From an uncultured Clostridia bacterium (GTDB lineage: Bacteria; Bacillota; Clostridia; Peptostreptococcales; Anaerovoracaceae), in the NCBI GenBank assembly GCA_934278925.1, contig CAKQWJ010000028.1, positions 1 through 23,591 on the forward strand: DNA of 23,591 nt, given 5' to 3'. Under the pieces are notes generated by a model, which was not told the DNA's origin, made no database searches, and worked only from the letters and a program-made list of their open reading frames with translations. The stretch's first letter is position 1. Each line of letters begins with the position of its first letter. Positions 14,479 through 23,274 of this stretch are shown here, piece by piece. The position numbers and the translations under genes were made by a program.

Positions 14479-16353
14479 CTACTCGTTATTCAGCTGATTA
14501 CCCTTATTGCTGCCGTACAGATACGGATATGGATCCACGTATTCTCCGCCGTTTGGATGAATCTCGAAGTGCAGGTGCGGTCCGGTACTGTTTCCGGTAT
14601 TTCCCACCAGTGCAATCTTCTGTCCCTGGGCAACCTTATCCCCCACCTTGCACTTCACTGCGCTGCAGTGTCCGTATCGGGTAAAGGTACCGTTGTTATG
14701 GGTTACCTCTACGCACAATCCGTAGCCGGCAAAGTAGCTTGCTCGGGTGACGGTTCCGCCGTCGGAAGCATAGATTGGCGTTCCAATCGGCATACCGAAG
14801 TCCAGTCCGCCGTGAATTCTTCCCCATCTGGATCCGAAGTAAGAAGTAATGACCTCATTCTTCACCGGAATAATGTAATGACCGGTCGGATACCACTTCG
14901 GCTTGTCGTTGGTACCCACCAGAACCACCTTGTCCACGGATTTCTTGAGCACTTCCTTGTCTCGAATATCTCTCTTCACTTCCTTGCCGTTCTGATATAC
15001 CACAGTACCGGTGATAATTTGTCTTCCGTTCACTCCCTTCTGGGTGACTTCTCGGTCTCCTCGATACATTTCCTTGGTCTTCTTTTCGATGGTCTTGTAC
15101 TTGATGACCTCGGACATGGTACCGTCTTCCGTCATCTCTACGGTAATCGGTTCCACCTTTCGGTCGATTTCGATTTTGTCTCCCGACTCCGGTGTTCGAA
15201 TGGAGGCCGTAACGGCAGACAGTGCGGTGACCGCATCTGTTTTTTCTCCCTTGCTTACGTTCTTATCGCCCTTTTCCGTTGTGTCCGCTTCTTCCTCTTC
15301 CCGGTTGGCATCACTCTGTCCAATGACTCGAATTTCCTGACTGTCTGCGCTATAGATTTCCTGCAGCTTCTCGGTATCCTCGTCTTCCATCACGATGTGC
15401 TGCAGGGACATCTTTCCGCCGTTTTCCAGAATATCCTCCGCTTCACTTCGTGTCATCACGCTGGTGAGCATGACGTTCACCGGCTTCACCTCTACGTGAT
15501 GCTTAAATCCGATTTTCTGAAGCTGCATCCCCTTATCCGGTTTCCGGTAGTAATTCACCACGTCGTCCAACACCTTGTCGGCAACGCTCTTGGATTCCAC
15601 CACGGCCAGCAGGCGGTCTTTTTCATAGATTCCGTAGCCCACCACATCAATTTCTGTCATATAGGTGAGCTTGTTCAGTGCCTGGTCGGCGGTATCGATA
15701 TCCTTATTAGAGCTGGATACCTTCTTAAAGGTGATGTTCTGTCCTACTTTGAAACGAATCTTTGCGTCGTTTACCTTGGACAGCTTCTCTCCGGCGATAT
15801 TCAAAATATTGTATACCTGCTCCTGGTCATCGACGTATCCCAGAATTCTTCCGTTATAGGAATATTGGTAGGATGTTTCATGGTCAAAAACAAGAAGCAT
15901 AAAACAAATGATGACGATGGTACCGAAGAATGCGGTAAGCATTCCGGTCGCGTTGTGCTTATAGCGATTCCGGGCATCATTCATCTCATAGACCAAGCTG
16001 TACTTCATGGCGGCGAAAAACCGATCCACAGAAGCCTGAATTCGGTCATGGGTGGAAATCACATCCGCTGCTTCGTCCACGATAATTTTTCCCAGGGTGA
16101 TCTTTCCTTCTTTCGCCGCTTTCTTTGCCGCCTTTTTCTTTCTCTTCTCCGCAGCCTTTGCCTCTGCTTCCGCCGCCTTCTTCGCTTTTGCTTCCGCCTT
16201 TTTTCTGGCAGCCTCTTCTTTCTTCGCGTTTTTTTCTTCTCTCTTTTTTTCTTTTGAGGATTTTTCTTCTTCTATATTGTCCTCCGGATTCACCGTTTCG
16301 GGCATCCGGTTATTCTCATTCATATTGTCTATCGGTTTCTTTTCAAATTCCAT
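14479..16353 (-). CDS. Membrane-anchored M23 peptidase with G5 domain
   Basis: 624 aa cell-wall enzyme. Residues 30-85 are a Lys/Ala/Glu-rich cytosolic helix; one membrane helix lies at about 138-156; an outside region of about 240 residues contains repeated modules resembling those of related clostridial peptidases. Next come a G5 domain (about 400-475, PITVEMTEDGTMSEVIKY to GTVVYQNGKEVKR) and a C-terminal M23 domain with zinc ligands H514 and D518 (HGGLDFG) and H595 (PHLHFE), plus H562 (YGHC). All M23 metal ligands are present, so it should be an active endopeptidase rather than an EnvC-like activator. ATG at 16353 with GAAGAGG seven bases upstream; it overlaps the DnaD gene by 25 bases. 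A later ATG at 16323 has no good site. Confidence 0.9.
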   Translation of the reverse strand: MEFEKKPIDNMNENNRMPETVNPEDNIEEEKSSKEKKREEKNAKKEEAARKKAEAKAKKAAEAEAKAAEKRKKKAAKKAAKEGKITLGKIIVDEAADVISTHDRIQASVDRFFAAMKYSLVYEMNDARNRYKHNATGMLTAFFGTIVIICFMLLVFDHETSYQYSYNGRILGYVDDQEQVYNILNIAGEKLSKVNDAKIRFKVGQNITFKKVSSSNKDIDTADQALNKLTYMTEIDVVGYGIYEKDRLLAVVESKSVADKVLDDVVNYYRKPDKGMQLQKIGFKHHVEVKPVNVMLTSVMTRSEAEDILENGGKMSLQHIVMEDEDTEKLQEIYSADSQEIRVIGQSDANREEEEADTTEKGDKNVSKGEKTDAVTALSAVTASIRTPESGDKIEIDRKVEPITVEMTEDGTMSEVIKYKTIEKKTKEMYRGDREVTQKGVNGRQIITGTVVYQNGKEVKRDIRDKEVLKKSVDKVVLVGTNDKPKWYPTGHYIIPVKNEVITSYFGSRWGRIHGGLDFGMPIGTPIYASDGGTVTRASYFAGYGLCVEVTHNNGTFTRYGHCSAVKCKVGDKVAQGQKIALVGNTGNSTGPHLHFEIHPNGGEYVDPYPYLYGSNKGNQLNNE

Positions 16354-17711
16354 TCATATGCCTCTTCAATCCGCTGTCTCTTGCAGGAGCAAAACTGTCC
16401 GTCATCGGTAATCCCGGTATCCCTGCACTTCTCGCACCGATACTTCTTCTCCAGATAGTCTTCCGGATACCCGTTTTCGAGAAGCAATTCCCTCTTCTTC
16501 TTTTCCAGTTTATTCCGTTTCTCCATCTGGATCTTTTTCTTTTCTTTTACATTTGTTCCGAACTCGAAGGTCATCATAGCCTTATTCAGCTCGCTTTCCA
16601 GTGCCAAAACATCGGCCATCTGCGGAATTTTCCGAGCTTCTTCCATGTGTTCCTGGTACTCCAGCTCGGATTTATTTCGAATATATTCGTAATAGGCGCC
16701 CAACACCCTTCGGCTGACCGTCTTCTGATAACTGTCGCCCTTTTCGCTGTTGTTTGCGGAAGATTTTACTGCCTTCCGGGTATCAATTCCTCCCGCTTCC
16801 TTCATCTTATTTTCCAGAACACGGTTCACGTATCGCAAAGATGGTTCCCTCATTCCCGCAGTGGTCTTGCAGGCCTCCAGAATTTCGTTCATCTTAAACC
16901 CCCAGCTATCCAGCCAGGTATCCATCATCTCCCGGTCGGCCGGACTCGGGATTCGTTTGAATCCCACCTCACGGAAGATCCGATTGTATTCGGAATTTCT
17001 TTTGCTCTCACTGTCCAAAAGCGCTTTTACCTGGGCGATATCATGGCACCCGTCCTCCGTCCAGCGGATGGCTACTTTGGAAATGTAGTCCACGCTATAC
17101 TTCTCCAGTTCCTTGCAGTATTGGATTGCATAGGAATAGACATCCGGTGTCACCCCGTAAATATTGATGGTATCCCGGATTTTGTTCGCTTCCTGCGTGG
17201 AAATCGGCTTTCCCTTCGCCTCTTCCAGATTCGTGTACAATGCCCGAATTTCCAGATCTTCCAGCCGCGCTACCTCTTCCGCCATAAGTTGCTCCGGCGT
17301 CTTGCTGACCGGTGCGTCCGTTGTGGCCTGCGGCGCTGCTTCCGGAGATTCCGGTGCCGTCTTTGCCGTCTTTGCCTCTTCCATCGGCGTTCCGAATATC
17401 TCTTCAATTTGGCTGATAAAATCAATTCGGTAGGACCGGGTTTCCGGGTCGTACACCTGCTGCACCGCCCCCTTATCTTCCCAATATGCCCACGCCTTTT
17501 CGATATCCTCCACCGGCATATTCAGCACGTTGGAAGTTACTTTTATATCTTCCGCACCGCCAAAGCCCGCATTCATCAGTCCAAAGAGGTACACCTTCAC
17601 GTAATCCCCCGGAGCTGCCGGAAGCAGCTCGCTGATGAACATGTTCTCCACGCTGGTGCTGAACAGCAACGGATTTCGAGTGTTAATTTTTTTAAATCTT
17701 ATCTTCGCCAT
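16329..17711 (-). CDS. DnaD-domain replication protein with C-terminal Cys4 motif
   Basis: 460 aa. Residues 1 to about 100 form a winged-helix N-terminal domain of the DnaD/DnaB-initiation type (LLPAAPGDYVKVYLFGLMNAG, LNMPVEDIEKAWAYWEDKGAV). After an Ala/Pro/Thr-rich linker (about 110-145) come DnaD-like segments (EIRALYTNLEEAKGKPIS to YAIQYCKE and FREVGFKRIPSPADREMMDTWLDSWGF to YVNRVLENKMKE). The last 40 residues carry C426, C429, C441 and C443 in a CxxC-11-CxC pattern (KCRDTG, CSCKRQ) like the zinc segment that opens DnaC/DnaI helicase loaders. No AAA+ loader domain follows: the frame ends 17 residues later. The role is probably loading of DnaB, whose gene lies 31 bases upstream. ATG with AGGAG upstream. 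Confidence 0.85.
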   Translation of the reverse strand: MAKIRFKKINTRNPLLFSTSVENMFISELLPAAPGDYVKVYLFGLMNAGFGGAEDIKVTSNVLNMPVEDIEKAWAYWEDKGAVQQVYDPETRSYRIDFISQIEEIFGTPMEEAKTAKTAPESPEAAPQATTDAPVSKTPEQLMAEEVARLEDLEIRALYTNLEEAKGKPISTQEANKIRDTINIYGVTPDVYSYAIQYCKELEKYSVDYISKVAIRWTEDGCHDIAQVKALLDSESKRNSEYNRIFREVGFKRIPSPADREMMDTWLDSWGFKMNEILEACKTTAGMREPSLRYVNRVLENKMKEAGGIDTRKAVKSSANNSEKGDSYQKTVSRRVLGAYYEYIRNKSELEYQEHMEEARKIPQMADVLALESELNKAMMTFEFGTNVKEKKKIQMEKRNKLEKKKRELLLENGYPEDYLEKKYRCEKCRDTGITDDGQFCSCKRQRIEEAYEWNLKRNR

Positions 17712-17742
17712 TGTACTCCTGTTATGTGTTGATATTGTAATC

Positions 17743-19107
17743 CTACAGTATGCTTCTTTCTAAATTTCCGAACTTGGTATACTTTCCAATCCATGCCAGC
17801 TCCACGACGCCCGTGGATCCGCTTCTGTGCTTTGCCACGTGGACCTCGCAAGTATTGCTCTGCCGGCTCAGATCCACTTCATCGTCGTCTTCCGCATAGT
17901 AATCCTCACGCTTTAGGAAAATGACGATGTCCGCGTCCTGCTCGATGGATCCGGATTCTCTCAAGTCGGAAAGCTGTGGCTTGTGGTTCGGTCTTTTTTC
18001 AATGTCTCGAGATAACTGAGACAGCAGAATAACTGCGCAATCCAGTTCCTTCGCCAGAATTTTAATCTGACGGGTGATTGCACTGATTTCGTTTACACGG
18101 TCGCCGGACTTGAATCCCTGCTGGCTCATGAGCTGCAGGTAGTCGATGACAATCAAATCCAGTCCCGCTTCCGCCTTCCGTCGGCGGCACTTGTTCTTAA
18201 TTTCCAGAACCGAAATATCCGATGTATCATCAATTACGATTTTGCAGTTTTCGAAGCTGTCCTGGGCTTCGCTGAGGCTCATCCATTCGTCCTGGGTCAG
18301 GTTTCCCCTCTTCAGGTGCTCCATCTCCACGGAAGCGGCCGTGGCGAACATACGCTCGCCCAGCTGTTCCTTAGACATTTCCATGCTGAAAATAATGACG
18401 GAGGCGCCGTCCGCCGCCGCATTTCCGGCCAGGTTCAGGGCAAATGCCGTCTTTCCCATACCCGGACGGGCTGCCAGAATGATCAGGTCCGTCTTGTGGA
18501 GGCCGCCCAGCAACTTATCCAAATCCGTGAAACCGGTGGTGATTCCAGGGAGCTGTCCCTTATTCCGCTCCAGCTCCTGAATCTGCTTGATGTTTTCTAC
18601 CAGCACCTCATTGATGTCCGTGTAATTTCTCTTCTGGGTTTTATGGGCGATTTCGAAAATTCGCTGCTCTGCATGATCCAAAATAATATCTGCAGAGTTC
18701 TGCCCGTCATACGCCTGCGCCCGCATCTCGTCTGCTTCTTTTATCAGCTGACGCATGTTGGACTTTGCCAATACGGTTTCCGCATAGTACTTTGCATTTC
18801 CCGGGACGATTGCGTTATCCGACAGGCGGCTCAGGTACACCATTCCTCCCACGAAGTCCGCCGTATGCCGACTCCGCAGCTGAGAGTATGTGGTGTTCAA
18901 ATCGATATTAACATTTCTTCGACACAAATCCTGGAACGCCTTGTATATTTCCTGGTGTTCCCGAAGGTAGAAATCCTCGGCGCGAAGGCGATCTGTCACG
19001 TCCATCACCGCATCTTCCGACTGAAGCATGGATCCCAGGACGGCTTTTTCCGCCTCAATATCCTGGGGCGGTTCCAGGCTGGTGATTAACTCCCTTTCTT
19101 CTGCCAT
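17743..19107 (-). CDS. dnaB: Replicative DNA helicase
   Basis: DnaB, 454 aa, the hexameric replication-fork helicase (called DnaC in Bacillus). An N-terminal domain (EPPQDIEAEKAVLGSMLQS and onward) precedes the RecA-like ATPase: TTGFTDLDKLLGGLHKTDLI, Walker A ARPGMGKT (203-210), FSMEMSKEQLGERM, Walker B VIDYLQLM, and RPNHKPQLSDLRESGSIEQDAD with the arginine finger region. No intein is present; length is normal. The rplI-dnaB order is conserved in Firmicutes. There are 55 bases between rplI and this gene, with only a weak promoter-like pair. Confidence 0.97.
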   Translation of the reverse strand: MAEERELITSLEPPQDIEAEKAVLGSMLQSEDAVMDVTDRLRAEDFYLREHQEIYKAFQDLCRRNVNIDLNTTYSQLRSRHTADFVGGMVYLSRLSDNAIVPGNAKYYAETVLAKSNMRQLIKEADEMRAQAYDGQNSADIILDHAEQRIFEIAHKTQKRNYTDINEVLVENIKQIQELERNKGQLPGITTGFTDLDKLLGGLHKTDLIILAARPGMGKTAFALNLAGNAAADGASVIIFSMEMSKEQLGERMFATAASVEMEHLKRGNLTQDEWMSLSEAQDSFENCKIVIDDTSDISVLEIKNKCRRRKAEAGLDLIVIDYLQLMSQQGFKSGDRVNEISAITRQIKILAKELDCAVILLSQLSRDIEKRPNHKPQLSDLRESGSIEQDADIVIFLKREDYYAEDDDEVDLSRQSNTCEVHVAKHRSGSTGVVELAWIGKYTKFGNLERSIL

Positions 19108-19162
19108 TTCTCGTCTCTTCTATCCTTTATATATAGTTCCGCGATTACAGTTCCGCAAAATT

Positions 19163-19609
19163 CTATTCTTCGGCAATAACGACCTTAACGGTTGCGGAAA
19201 CTTCCGGATACAGCTTCACCTCTACGGTGTGCTCACCGATTTCCTTAATCGGCTTGGAAAGAACGATTTTCTTCTTGTCAATCTTGTTTCCAACCTGCTT
19301 TTGAATCGCATCGGCAATGTCCATGGAAGTGATGGATCCGAACAACTTTCCGTTGTCTCCCACACGGGTCTTGATGGTTACCGTCTTAGATTCCAGCTTC
19401 TTTGCCGTTGCCTCTGCCGCCGCCTTCTCTTCTGCATTCTTCTTTTCGATGAAGGCCTTCTGCTTCTCCGCGCTCTTTACGTTCTGATTGGTTGCCGGAA
19501 CTGCCAGGCCTGCCGGAATCAACCGGTTGTTGGCAAAACCGTCACTTACTTTTACAATATCTCCGGCTTTTCCGGTACCCTTAACGTTTTTCTTCAGAAT
19601 TACTAACAT
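19163..19609 (-). CDS. rplI: 50S ribosomal protein L9
   Basis: L9, 148 aa, a 23S rRNA-binding protein with two globular domains joined by a long helix. The N-terminal signature is clear (LVILKKNVKGTGKAGDIVKV, GFANNRLIPAGLAVPAT), followed by the charged connecting helix (about 46-75) and the C-terminal domain (GKLFGSITSMDIADAI, VEVKLYPEVSATVKVVIAEE). ATG with GAGGAGG eight bases upstream, inside the end of gdpP; three bases separate the genes. The gdpP-rplI-dnaB order is a classic Firmicutes neighbourhood. Confidence 0.97.
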   Translation of the reverse strand: MLVILKKNVKGTGKAGDIVKVSDGFANNRLIPAGLAVPATNQNVKSAEKQKAFIEKKNAEEKAAAEATAKKLESKTVTIKTRVGDNGKLFGSITSMDIADAIQKQVGNKIDKKKIVLSKPIKEIGEHTVEVKLYPEVSATVKVVIAEE

Positions 19610-19612
19610 GTC

Positions 19613-21412
19613 TTATTCCTCCTCTGTATTATCTTCATCGGTAAATTCCGGTAAAATCTCTTTGATTTGTTCAATGACTTCTTCCGGATTTTCTTCCACC
19701 TGTGCACCGGCGGAGGTGTGATGTCCTCCCCCACCGAAGCGCTCCATCAACATCTGTACATTCACATCTCCCAGCGAACGGGCGCTGATGACGGTCTTGT
19801 TCATATCGTTTTTGCCCAGTGCGATTGCCGCTCTCACGCCCTTTACGGAAAGCAGCGTGTCCGCAACCTGTGCGTTGATAATCTGGGCTTCTGTGGAATA
19901 ACCCTGAGATGTGGCGATTACCACACCGTTATCCAGGTACTCCGCATTGGCAATGGCGTCCGCTTTGGACTGGAAGGTAGTGGCTTCGCTCTGGAAGAAC
20001 CGTTTTACTTCCGAAGTGTCCGCGCCGGCTCTCCGCAGCCATGCCGCCGCTTCGAAAGTACGCACGCCGGTTTTGCTGGAAAAACTGTTTGTGTCCACGG
20101 TGATTCCTGCCAGCAGCGTCTCCGCTTCGAACTTGTTCACAATCCGTCGGGTTGCCGTATATTGAATGATTTCCGTCATCAATTCGCTGGCGGAAGAAGC
20201 GTAGGATTCAATATACGCCAACGTCGGATTGGCGATGGAATCGTCGGACAGACGGTGGTGATCCACCACAACCACCCGAAGGTTCTTCTCCAGAATATCA
20301 CTGCACTCCACCATACTCGGGCGATTGGCATCCACGACGATGACCAGTGTCTTCTCATCCAGAATCTCCTTCGCCTTATCGCTGTTTATGATATTGTAGT
20401 TCTCCGTTTCCACCGCCTGGGTGTACACGGTTTGAAGGGCTTCGTTGTAGTTATCAATTACGATATAGGCGTCTCTCTCGTAATACCGGCAAATCTTGTA
20501 TGCGCCGATTGCCGATCCGAAGCAGTCCATATCCGGCCAGCGATGCCCCATAATAACGATTTTCGAACTTTCGAGAATCAGCTGCTTCAGCGCATGGGCG
20601 ATAATTCTGGACTTTCCCTTGTTATTTTTCTCCAGAGACTGCAGCTTTCCGCCGTAATAATGGGTGCGGTCCCCATTCTTTACTACCGCCTGGTCGCCCC
20701 CACGACCCAGCGCCAGCTCCAGTGCGGCTTCCGCCAGTTCTTTCGCACTCTTCAGGGACTTCATTCCCAAAGCCATGCCGATGCTCAGGCTGACCGGAAA
20801 GTCTACCTTCGTATCGATTTTTCGTACATCGTCCAGTACGGAGAAACGGCTTTCGATAATTCGATCCGCATCCCTCCGGTACACGGTCATCATGTAGGAA
20901 TCCGCTTCGATGGAATCGATGGAGGCATCGTACTGTGCCGCCCATTTCCGAACGATACGGTCCACTTCCGTCGGAACTGCCAGCCGGCTGTCTTCCGTCG
21001 TGCTGGACATCATCTCATCGTAGTTGTCGATGCTGATATACAGGATGCATACCTGCTCCTGCCTTCTCTCTTCCCGCAAGGCATCTCTTTCCGTCACATT
21101 GATGAAGTACACGAAAATATCTTCATCATCCTTCGGGTCGTTGTTCGTCCGAAGGACAAAGGACTGAGAATTTCGCTCGATTTCAATCTCCGCCGCTTCT
21201 TCATCCCGTGCGGCAGCTACGAGAGCCTTTCTCTTCACACCGGTTAGAGCAAAGAAATTCTGCTCCGCGATGCCTTCATAAGCAAATACATCCTTCATCA
21301 GTGCGTTTGCCGCTTTGATGCATCCATCCGGTGCCAGTATGCAGGCGGGGAGCGGGATGTCCGCTAAGTATTCGTTTGCGCTTGAATTTTCTGTTACTTG
21401 TATCTGTTCCAT
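19613..21412 (-). CDS. gdpP: GdpP-type DHH/DHHA1 cyclic-di-AMP phosphodiesterase without membrane helices
   Basis: 599 aa. PAS-like domain (about 12-90), a degenerate GGDEF domain (about 118-255, with LGRGGDQAVVK at 236-245), then DHH (H290, D294, D296 in GHRWPDMD; D361; D384-H385-H386; D440) and DHHA1 with GGGGHHTS (560-567). All metal-binding residues of the phosphodiesterase are present. GdpP normally starts with two membrane helices, but here the protein starts directly at the PAS domain, and only 44 bases separate the start from the parB stop, so no upstream extension can hold them. It should break c-di-AMP down to pApA, acting in the cytosol. The ribosome binding site is weak. It lies immediately upstream of rplI. 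Confidence 0.94.
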   Translation of the reverse strand: MEQIQVTENSSANEYLADIPLPACILAPDGCIKAANALMKDVFAYEGIAEQNFFALTGVKRKALVAAARDEEAAEIEIERNSQSFVLRTNNDPKDDEDIFVYFINVTERDALREERRQEQVCILYISIDNYDEMMSSTTEDSRLAVPTEVDRIVRKWAAQYDASIDSIEADSYMMTVYRRDADRIIESRFSVLDDVRKIDTKVDFPVSLSIGMALGMKSLKSAKELAEAALELALGRGGDQAVVKNGDRTHYYGGKLQSLEKNNKGKSRIIAHALKQLILESSKIVIMGHRWPDMDCFGSAIGAYKICRYYERDAYIVIDNYNEALQTVYTQAVETENYNIINSDKAKEILDEKTLVIVVDANRPSMVECSDILEKNLRVVVVDHHRLSDDSIANPTLAYIESYASSASELMTEIIQYTATRRIVNKFEAETLLAGITVDTNSFSSKTGVRTFEAAAWLRRAGADTSEVKRFFQSEATTFQSKADAIANAEYLDNGVVIATSQGYSTEAQIINAQVADTLLSVKGVRAAIALGKNDMNKTVISARSLGDVNVQMLMERFGGGGHHTSAGAQVEENPEEVIEQIKEILPEFTDEDNTEEE

Positions 21413-21456
21413 AGTATTCTCGCAGTCTATTGTTCTATCCTTAATTCTTCTTTAAA

Positions 21457-22377
21457 TTATTTTCCAACTGTTCTCAGAAGATCGATCAGTCGGTTTAATT
21501 CATCGACGCTGTAGTATTCCAGCTCGATTTTTCCCTTTTTCTTACCCTGCACGATGGATACCTTTGTACCAATCAAGTCTCTCAGGTCGTTTTCCACCGT
21601 TATAATTTCAGAAGATTTTTTCTTTTCCGGCTTCTTCGGTTCCTTCTTTCCGCCTTCTTTCAGTTTCTTTACGATTTCCTCCACCGTACGCACCGAAAGC
21701 TCTTCCTTTTCAATTCTCTCCGCCAACATCCGCTGCTTTCTCGGATCCTCTAACGACAGAAGTGTTCTTCCGTGAGCCGCGGAAATCTTTCCTTCACTCA
21801 CCTTTTTCTGGACATCTTCGGGAAGCTTCAGAAGACGTACGGAGTTTGCGATATATGCCCGGCTCTTTCCCAGCGATTCGGATACCTGCTCCTGTGTAAA
21901 GCCGAATTTGTGAATCATCTGCTGCAGTCCGTTGGCCTCTTCAATCGGATCCAAGTCCTCTCGCTGCATATTCTCGATGATGGTTACAATCAGGTTCTGC
22001 TTCTCGTCGAACTCCCGAATCAAGCACGGCACTTTCTTCAGTCCCGCCAATCTGGAAGCTCTCCACCGCCGTTCTCCGGCTACCAGCTCATAGCCGGAAC
22101 CCTTACGCTGTACTACCAGCGGCTGAATTACGCCATTGTCCTGAATGGACTGGGACAGTTCTTCCAGTCTCTTTACGTTGAATTTCTTTCTCGGCTGATT
22201 TGGGTTCGGCTTAATATCATCGATATCGATGTAGTATACCCGGTCCCCGGAGTCCTCTACTTTTTCCGGCTCAATTACTTCATCTATCATCGCGGTATTC
22301 TCTTCTTCCAATACCGGTGCCGCATCTGCAAAAAGTGCATCCAATCCTCTTCCCAGTCCTCTTTTCTTTGATGCCAT
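21457..22377 (-). CDS. parB: Chromosome partitioning protein ParB (Spo0J)
   Basis: ParB, 306 aa, a CTP-dependent clamp that loads at parS. Visible are the N-terminal ParA-contact segment (RGLGRGLDALFADA), the CTP-binding motifs GERRWRA and ENMQREDL, the helix-turn-helix (TQEQVSESLGKSRAYIANSVRLLKLP, split across about residues 165-190), a Lys/Glu-rich linker (about 240-256) and the C-terminal dimerisation domain. ATG with GGGAG seven bases upstream, overlapping the end of parA; three bases separate the genes. The two parS sites upstream of parA (23275-23290 and 23342-23357) are its expected targets. Confidence 0.96.
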   Translation of the reverse strand: MASKKRGLGRGLDALFADAAPVLEEENTAMIDEVIEPEKVEDSGDRVYYIDIDDIKPNPNQPRKKFNVKRLEELSQSIQDNGVIQPLVVQRKGSGYELVAGERRWRASRLAGLKKVPCLIREFDEKQNLIVTIIENMQREDLDPIEEANGLQQMIHKFGFTQEQVSESLGKSRAYIANSVRLLKLPEDVQKKVSEGKISAAHGRTLLSLEDPRKQRMLAERIEKEELSVRTVEEIVKKLKEGGKKEPKKPEKKKSSEIITVENDLRDLIGTKVSIVQGKKKGKIELEYYSVDELNRLIDLLRTVGK

Positions 22378-22380
22378 TCA

Positions 22381-23151
22381 TTATCTCCCTTCTCGCTGTA
22401 CAAATTCATCGGCCAATTTTTTATATGCCTTGGCTCCCTTCGACGAAGGGTCATAATCCACAATTGAAAGTCCGTAACTCGGAGCCTCCGCCAGACGTAC
22501 ATTCTTTGGAATTACGGTCTTGAACACCTTGTTGCCAAAGAATCTTTTTACCTCCTGCACTACCTGCAGACCCAGATTCGTCCGTCCGTCAAACATGCTG
22601 AGGATGACCCCGGTAATCTGAAGATTTCTGTTCATCTCCCGGCGAACCAATTCCACGGTTTTCATCAGCTGACTCACGCCCTCCAAAGCGTAGAATTCGC
22701 ACTGAATCGGAATGATTACTCCATCCGCTGCCACCAAAGCGTTCACGGTGAGCAGTCCCAGAGATGGCGGGCAGTCAATAAAAATAAAATCGTATTCGTC
22801 TTTCACTTGCGCCAATACATTCCGAAGCAAAATTTCTCTGCCGAAAATCTGAATCAGTTCCACCTCCGCACCGGACAAGTCCACACTTGCCGGGATGATA
22901 TCCAGGTTTTTCGTTTCGGTATGGTACACCGCCTTGTGGACGTCGTACTCTTCCATGGTCAGCGCCTCATAAAGCGTATCGCGAAGTTCTCTCTTCACCA
23001 GTCCCAATCCGCTGGTTGTATTTCCCTGGGGATCGATATCCACCAGTAACACACGCTTTCCTTTGCGTGCCAGGCAGGCCCCCAGATTAATGTTCGTTGT
23101 TGTCTTCCCGACACCGCCCTTTTGATTAAAGATTGCGTATGATTTTCCCAT
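22381..23151 (-). CDS. parA: Chromosome partitioning ATPase ParA (Soj)
   Basis: ParA/Soj, 256 aa, the deviant-Walker ATPase partner of ParB, which binds DNA in its ATP dimer state and in Bacillus also regulates DnaA. Motifs: KGGVGKTT (11-18, with the signature Lys 11), DIDPQGN, FIDCPPSLGLLT and a DGRTNL segment. It is the short chromosomal type, with no N-terminal HTH as in plasmid ParA proteins. ATG with GGAAGG seven bases upstream and a well-formed promoter at 23189-23217. First gene of the long minus-strand run. Confidence 0.97.
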   Translation of the reverse strand: MGKSYAIFNQKGGVGKTTTNINLGACLARKGKRVLLVDIDPQGNTTSGLGLVKRELRDTLYEALTMEEYDVHKAVYHTETKNLDIIPASVDLSGAEVELIQIFGREILLRNVLAQVKDEYDFIFIDCPPSLGLLTVNALVAADGVIIPIQCEFYALEGVSQLMKTVELVRREMNRNLQITGVILSMFDGRTNLGLQVVQEVKRFFGNKVFKTVIPKNVRLAEAPSYGLSIVDYDPSSKGAKAYKKLADEFVQREGR

Positions 23152-23188
23152 TCATTTTCCTTCCTTCTGTAATTAAAATCATCTGTTC

Positions 23189-23217
23189 ATTATATAATAA
23201 AAGCACTTTCATTTCCA
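23189..23217 (-). promoter_or_regulatory. Sigma-A promoter of parA
   Basis: On the minus strand: TGGAAA (23212-23217), a 17-base spacer and a perfect TATAAT (23189-23194), 37 bases ahead of the parA ATG. It may drive the downstream minus-strand genes as well, and the nearby parS sites could place it under ParB influence. Confidence 0.6.
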
Positions 23218-23274
23218 GTTTTAAGCCCCCGCTATTGCCATATATCACCGAATCTTCACGCTTTTTTCTTTCTT

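Noticed and set aside
13954..16257. 767-codon open frame on the plus strand
   Set aside because: It is antisense to rnmV, divIC and the M23 gene, all clearly recognisable; its translation is low-complexity Leu/Phe/Ser/His-rich with no family features.
19108..19162. Promoter ahead of dnaB (TTGCGG, 17 bases, TATATA on the minus strand)
   Set aside because: The match is poor, three and four of six, and the gap is small; I would not list it without transcript data.
19667..21247. 526-codon plus-strand open frame
   Set aside because: Antisense to gdpP, which has all its catalytic motifs; the plus-strand product resembles nothing.
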